A stretch of 64,000 nt of DNA, taken from contig CM072810.1 in the NCBI GenBank assembly GCA_037013495.1, positions 70,478,449-70,542,448 on the forward strand, written 5' to 3'. The notes under the pieces were generated by a model. The model worked only from the letters and a program-made list of their open reading frames with translations, was not told the origin of the DNA and did no database searches. The stretch comes from Hippophae tibetana. Its lineage: Eukaryota > Streptophyta > Magnoliopsida > Rosales > Elaeagnaceae. Both the position numbers and the translations under genes were made by a program. This document shows, piece by piece, positions 62,501 to 64,000 of the stretch. Each line of letters starts with the position of its first letter. Position 1 is the first letter of the stretch.

Positions 62501-64000
62501 ACAAACTTTTGAAGGAGGAAGAACTAGTATAATTAATGAAAATGTTTTTTACCAAGCTTTGTACTTATCTTCCTAGGGTTCTTGATGGAATACCTGGATT
62601 CGACGCATCAAAGGGAGTTATCATTATTTTTTGGAGTCAAAAGGTTGGGGTTTCAGGGACTTATTGATGTTGTTTTTGCGTGTGGATTTAATTTCGTAGT
62701 TGTTTTTTAAATCTCCGTCTCTTAGTCTTGACCTTTATTTCTACGCTCAATAAATCTTTGTTCTTCATAAAAAAAATTGTATGAAAAAGAAGATTGTTTC
62801 TACTTTTTACAGTATTAAAAAAAGACCATTTGATAAATCAGATTTCCAATTTTACACATCCATTACTTTTGACTCGGTTGTCGAACCTTTTAATATAATA
62901 AATCAAATCGAAGCTTGTAAAGATTCCTATAATAAGAGCATGGATTCCTAAGAATATTATTCTTTGAAACCAAATTACACCGTTTACATGACCTACAGAG
63001 AGTTTAAAATTTTCGTCGCTCCTATTCCGTTTTTTTTGCTTCCGGTTTTTTCAATGCCACCGTAAGAGCGATTGAGTTACTAACCAAGAGTGTGTTTACA
63101 AAATTCTAAAGGTCTGAATACTCAACAAATATTCTATAGATCATACAAAGATTCTCATGATCCTTCACAAGGGATAGAGTTGGAATATAAAATGGAAGGA
63201 TTAATGTTGGAAGCAATTAGTTTTGTTTTATTTAATTATGGGCCTCTTATTTTTTGCGATTTTGTTTCTACTGAATTGTGGAATTTAATTTGCCTTATTT
63301 ATAAAAAGTATTTTTATGCTTTAATTATTTTCGGATTTATTAAGCACATTTCACAACTAAATATGCCCACTACGTTTGAATTACATCTAGGGTTGTGTTG
63401 CATATATATGAAAAAAAACAACCTTTTGAAGGAGGAAGAACTAGTATAATTAATGAAAATGTTTTTTACCAAGCTTTGTACTTATCTTCCTAGGGTTCTT
63501 GATGGAATACCTGCATTCGACGCATCAAAGGGAGTTATCATTATTTTTTGGAGTCAAAATGTTTGGGTTTTAGGGACTTATTGAAGTTGTTTTTGTGTGT
63601 GGATTTAATTTCGTAGTTCCTTTTTAAATCTCCGTCTCTTAGTCTTGACCTTTATTTCTACGCGCAATAAATCTTTGTTCTTCATAAAACAAAATTGTAG
63701 GAAAAAGAAGATTGTTTCTACTTTTTACAGTATTAAAAAAAGAACATTTGATAAATCAGAGTTCCAATTTTACACATCCATTACTTTTGACTCGGTTGTC
63801 AAAACTTTTAATATAATAAATCAAATCGAAGCTTGTAAAGATTCCTATAATAAGAGCATGGATTCCTAAGAATATTATTTTTTGAAACGAAATTACACCG
63901 TTTACATGACCTACAGAGAGTTTAAAATTTTCTTCGCTCCTATTCTGTTTTTTTTGCTTCCGGTTTATTCAATGCCACCGTAAGAGCGATTGAGTTACTA
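62501..64000 (+). repeat. Array segment 10: end of M69 and partial monomer M70
   Basis: The remainder of M69 has acaaacttttg and a run of private changes (agttgttttttaaa, aaaagaccattt, cagatttcc, attctttgaaacc). M70 starts at 63121 and is cut by the window end after 880 bp. It shares tacaaaattcta, gatagagttgg and tatatatgaaaa with M63 and M68 and gaagttgtttttg with M63, M64 and M68. The array evidently continues beyond base 64000. Confidence 0.85.
63645..63869 (+). other. 74-codon open frame in the second half of the monomer; probably not a gene
   Basis: Opens at TTG (no ATG near the start) and ends at a TAA just after gcatggattcc. The same frame, 74 codons long, appears at 26190, 27107, 28940, 37187, 42626, 48981 and 52650. 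It depends on the A-run around ataaaaaataattg having the right length; monomers with aaaaaaaattg are out of frame. The peptide is lysine-, serine- and phenylalanine-rich with no recognisable motif. Confidence 0.65.

Larger units (their letters stand above)
1..64000 (+). repeat. Satellite DNA array, ~916-bp monomer, 69 full copies plus one partial
   Basis: The same ~916-bp sequence recurs head to tail across the whole window without inversion or foreign sequence. With phase set at the motif ttcaacaaatattct, monomers M1-M70 start at 1, 917, 1833, 2749, 3666, 4584, 5500, 6417, 7334, 8250, 9167, 10085, 11002, 11919, 12836, 13752, 14669, 15585, 16502, 17418, 18335, 19251, 20169, 21085, 22002, 22918, 23834, 24751, 25667, 26584, 27501, 28417, 29334, 30250, 31167, 32084, 33001, 33917, 34833, 35749, 36664, 37581, 38441, 39357, 40273, 41189, 42103, 43020, 43880, 44796, 45712, 46628, 47542, 48459, 49376, 50292, 51211, 52127, 53044, 53958, 54876, 55790, 56706, 57623, 58539, 59458, 60372, 61288, 62205 and 63121. 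GC is 29.5% in M1. Most monomers carry two HindIII sites (M1: 350-355 and 706-711) and one SpeI site (319-324). The array leaves the window at both ends. Family and host are not recognised; a eukaryotic nuclear satellite is the only reading I find credible. Confidence 0.98.

Noticed and set aside
1..64000. CRISPR array or phage/defence repeat system
   Set aside because: The units are nearly 1 kb with no short-repeat/unique-spacer alternation, and there are no associated genes.
1..64000. Retrotransposon or endogenous virus as the source of the repeat
   Set aside because: No reverse transcriptase, integrase, terminal repeat, target-site duplication or poly-A end is visible; the units abut directly in one orientation.

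Overview
This window is one uninterrupted array of an AT-rich satellite DNA. A monomer of about 916 bp is repeated head to tail, always in the same orientation, from the first base to the last: 69 complete copies plus a final 880-bp partial copy when phase is set at base 1. Nothing else interrupts it. I see no transposon, rRNA, tRNA, CRISPR array, unique-sequence gene or operon. GC content is about 29.5% (270 of 916 bases, hand-counted in the first monomer). This organisation implies a nuclear eukaryotic genome, probably centromeric, pericentromeric, subtelomeric or other heterochromatin. A plant is plausible, because near-kilobase monomers and a mild CpG deficit with CpG-to-TpG/CpA variants are common there, but the sequence alone does not fix the taxon. 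I do not recognise the satellite family.

Layout. (1) 1-11,918: a mosaic of a few monomer subtypes in changing order, including a duplicated ~1.5-kb block. (2) 11,919-19,250: a clean higher-order repeat, four copies of an exact 1,833-bp dimer. (3) 19,251-26,583: mixed subtypes. (4) 26,584-30,249: monomers including a dimer-spaced variant block. (5) 30,250-33,460: three to four closely related monomers. (6) about 33,460-36,580: a run of near-identical 916-bp monomers. (7) 36,581-47,458: a tandem duplication of a 5,439-bp six-monomer block, both copies carrying the same 56-bp deletion. (8) 47,459-53,337: more divergent monomers, including a 1,835-bp dimer repeat. (9) 53,338-62,500: a tandem duplication of a five-monomer block (4,581/4,582 bp). 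(10) 62,501-64,000: further divergent monomers.

Monomer length varies only from 914 to 919 bp (860 in the two deleted copies). Much of that variation comes from one T-homopolymer.

Coding potential. Each monomer has several open frames of 60-119 codons. Most of the longest start only at GTG or TTG, they recur because the DNA recurs, and they are broken by stops and single-base indels in many copies. They are treated as by-products of the repeat, not genes. The real biology visible here is how the array evolves: nested higher-order repeats, recent multi-monomer duplications, patchy conversion between neighbours, and a left-to-right change from homogenised to more diverged copies.
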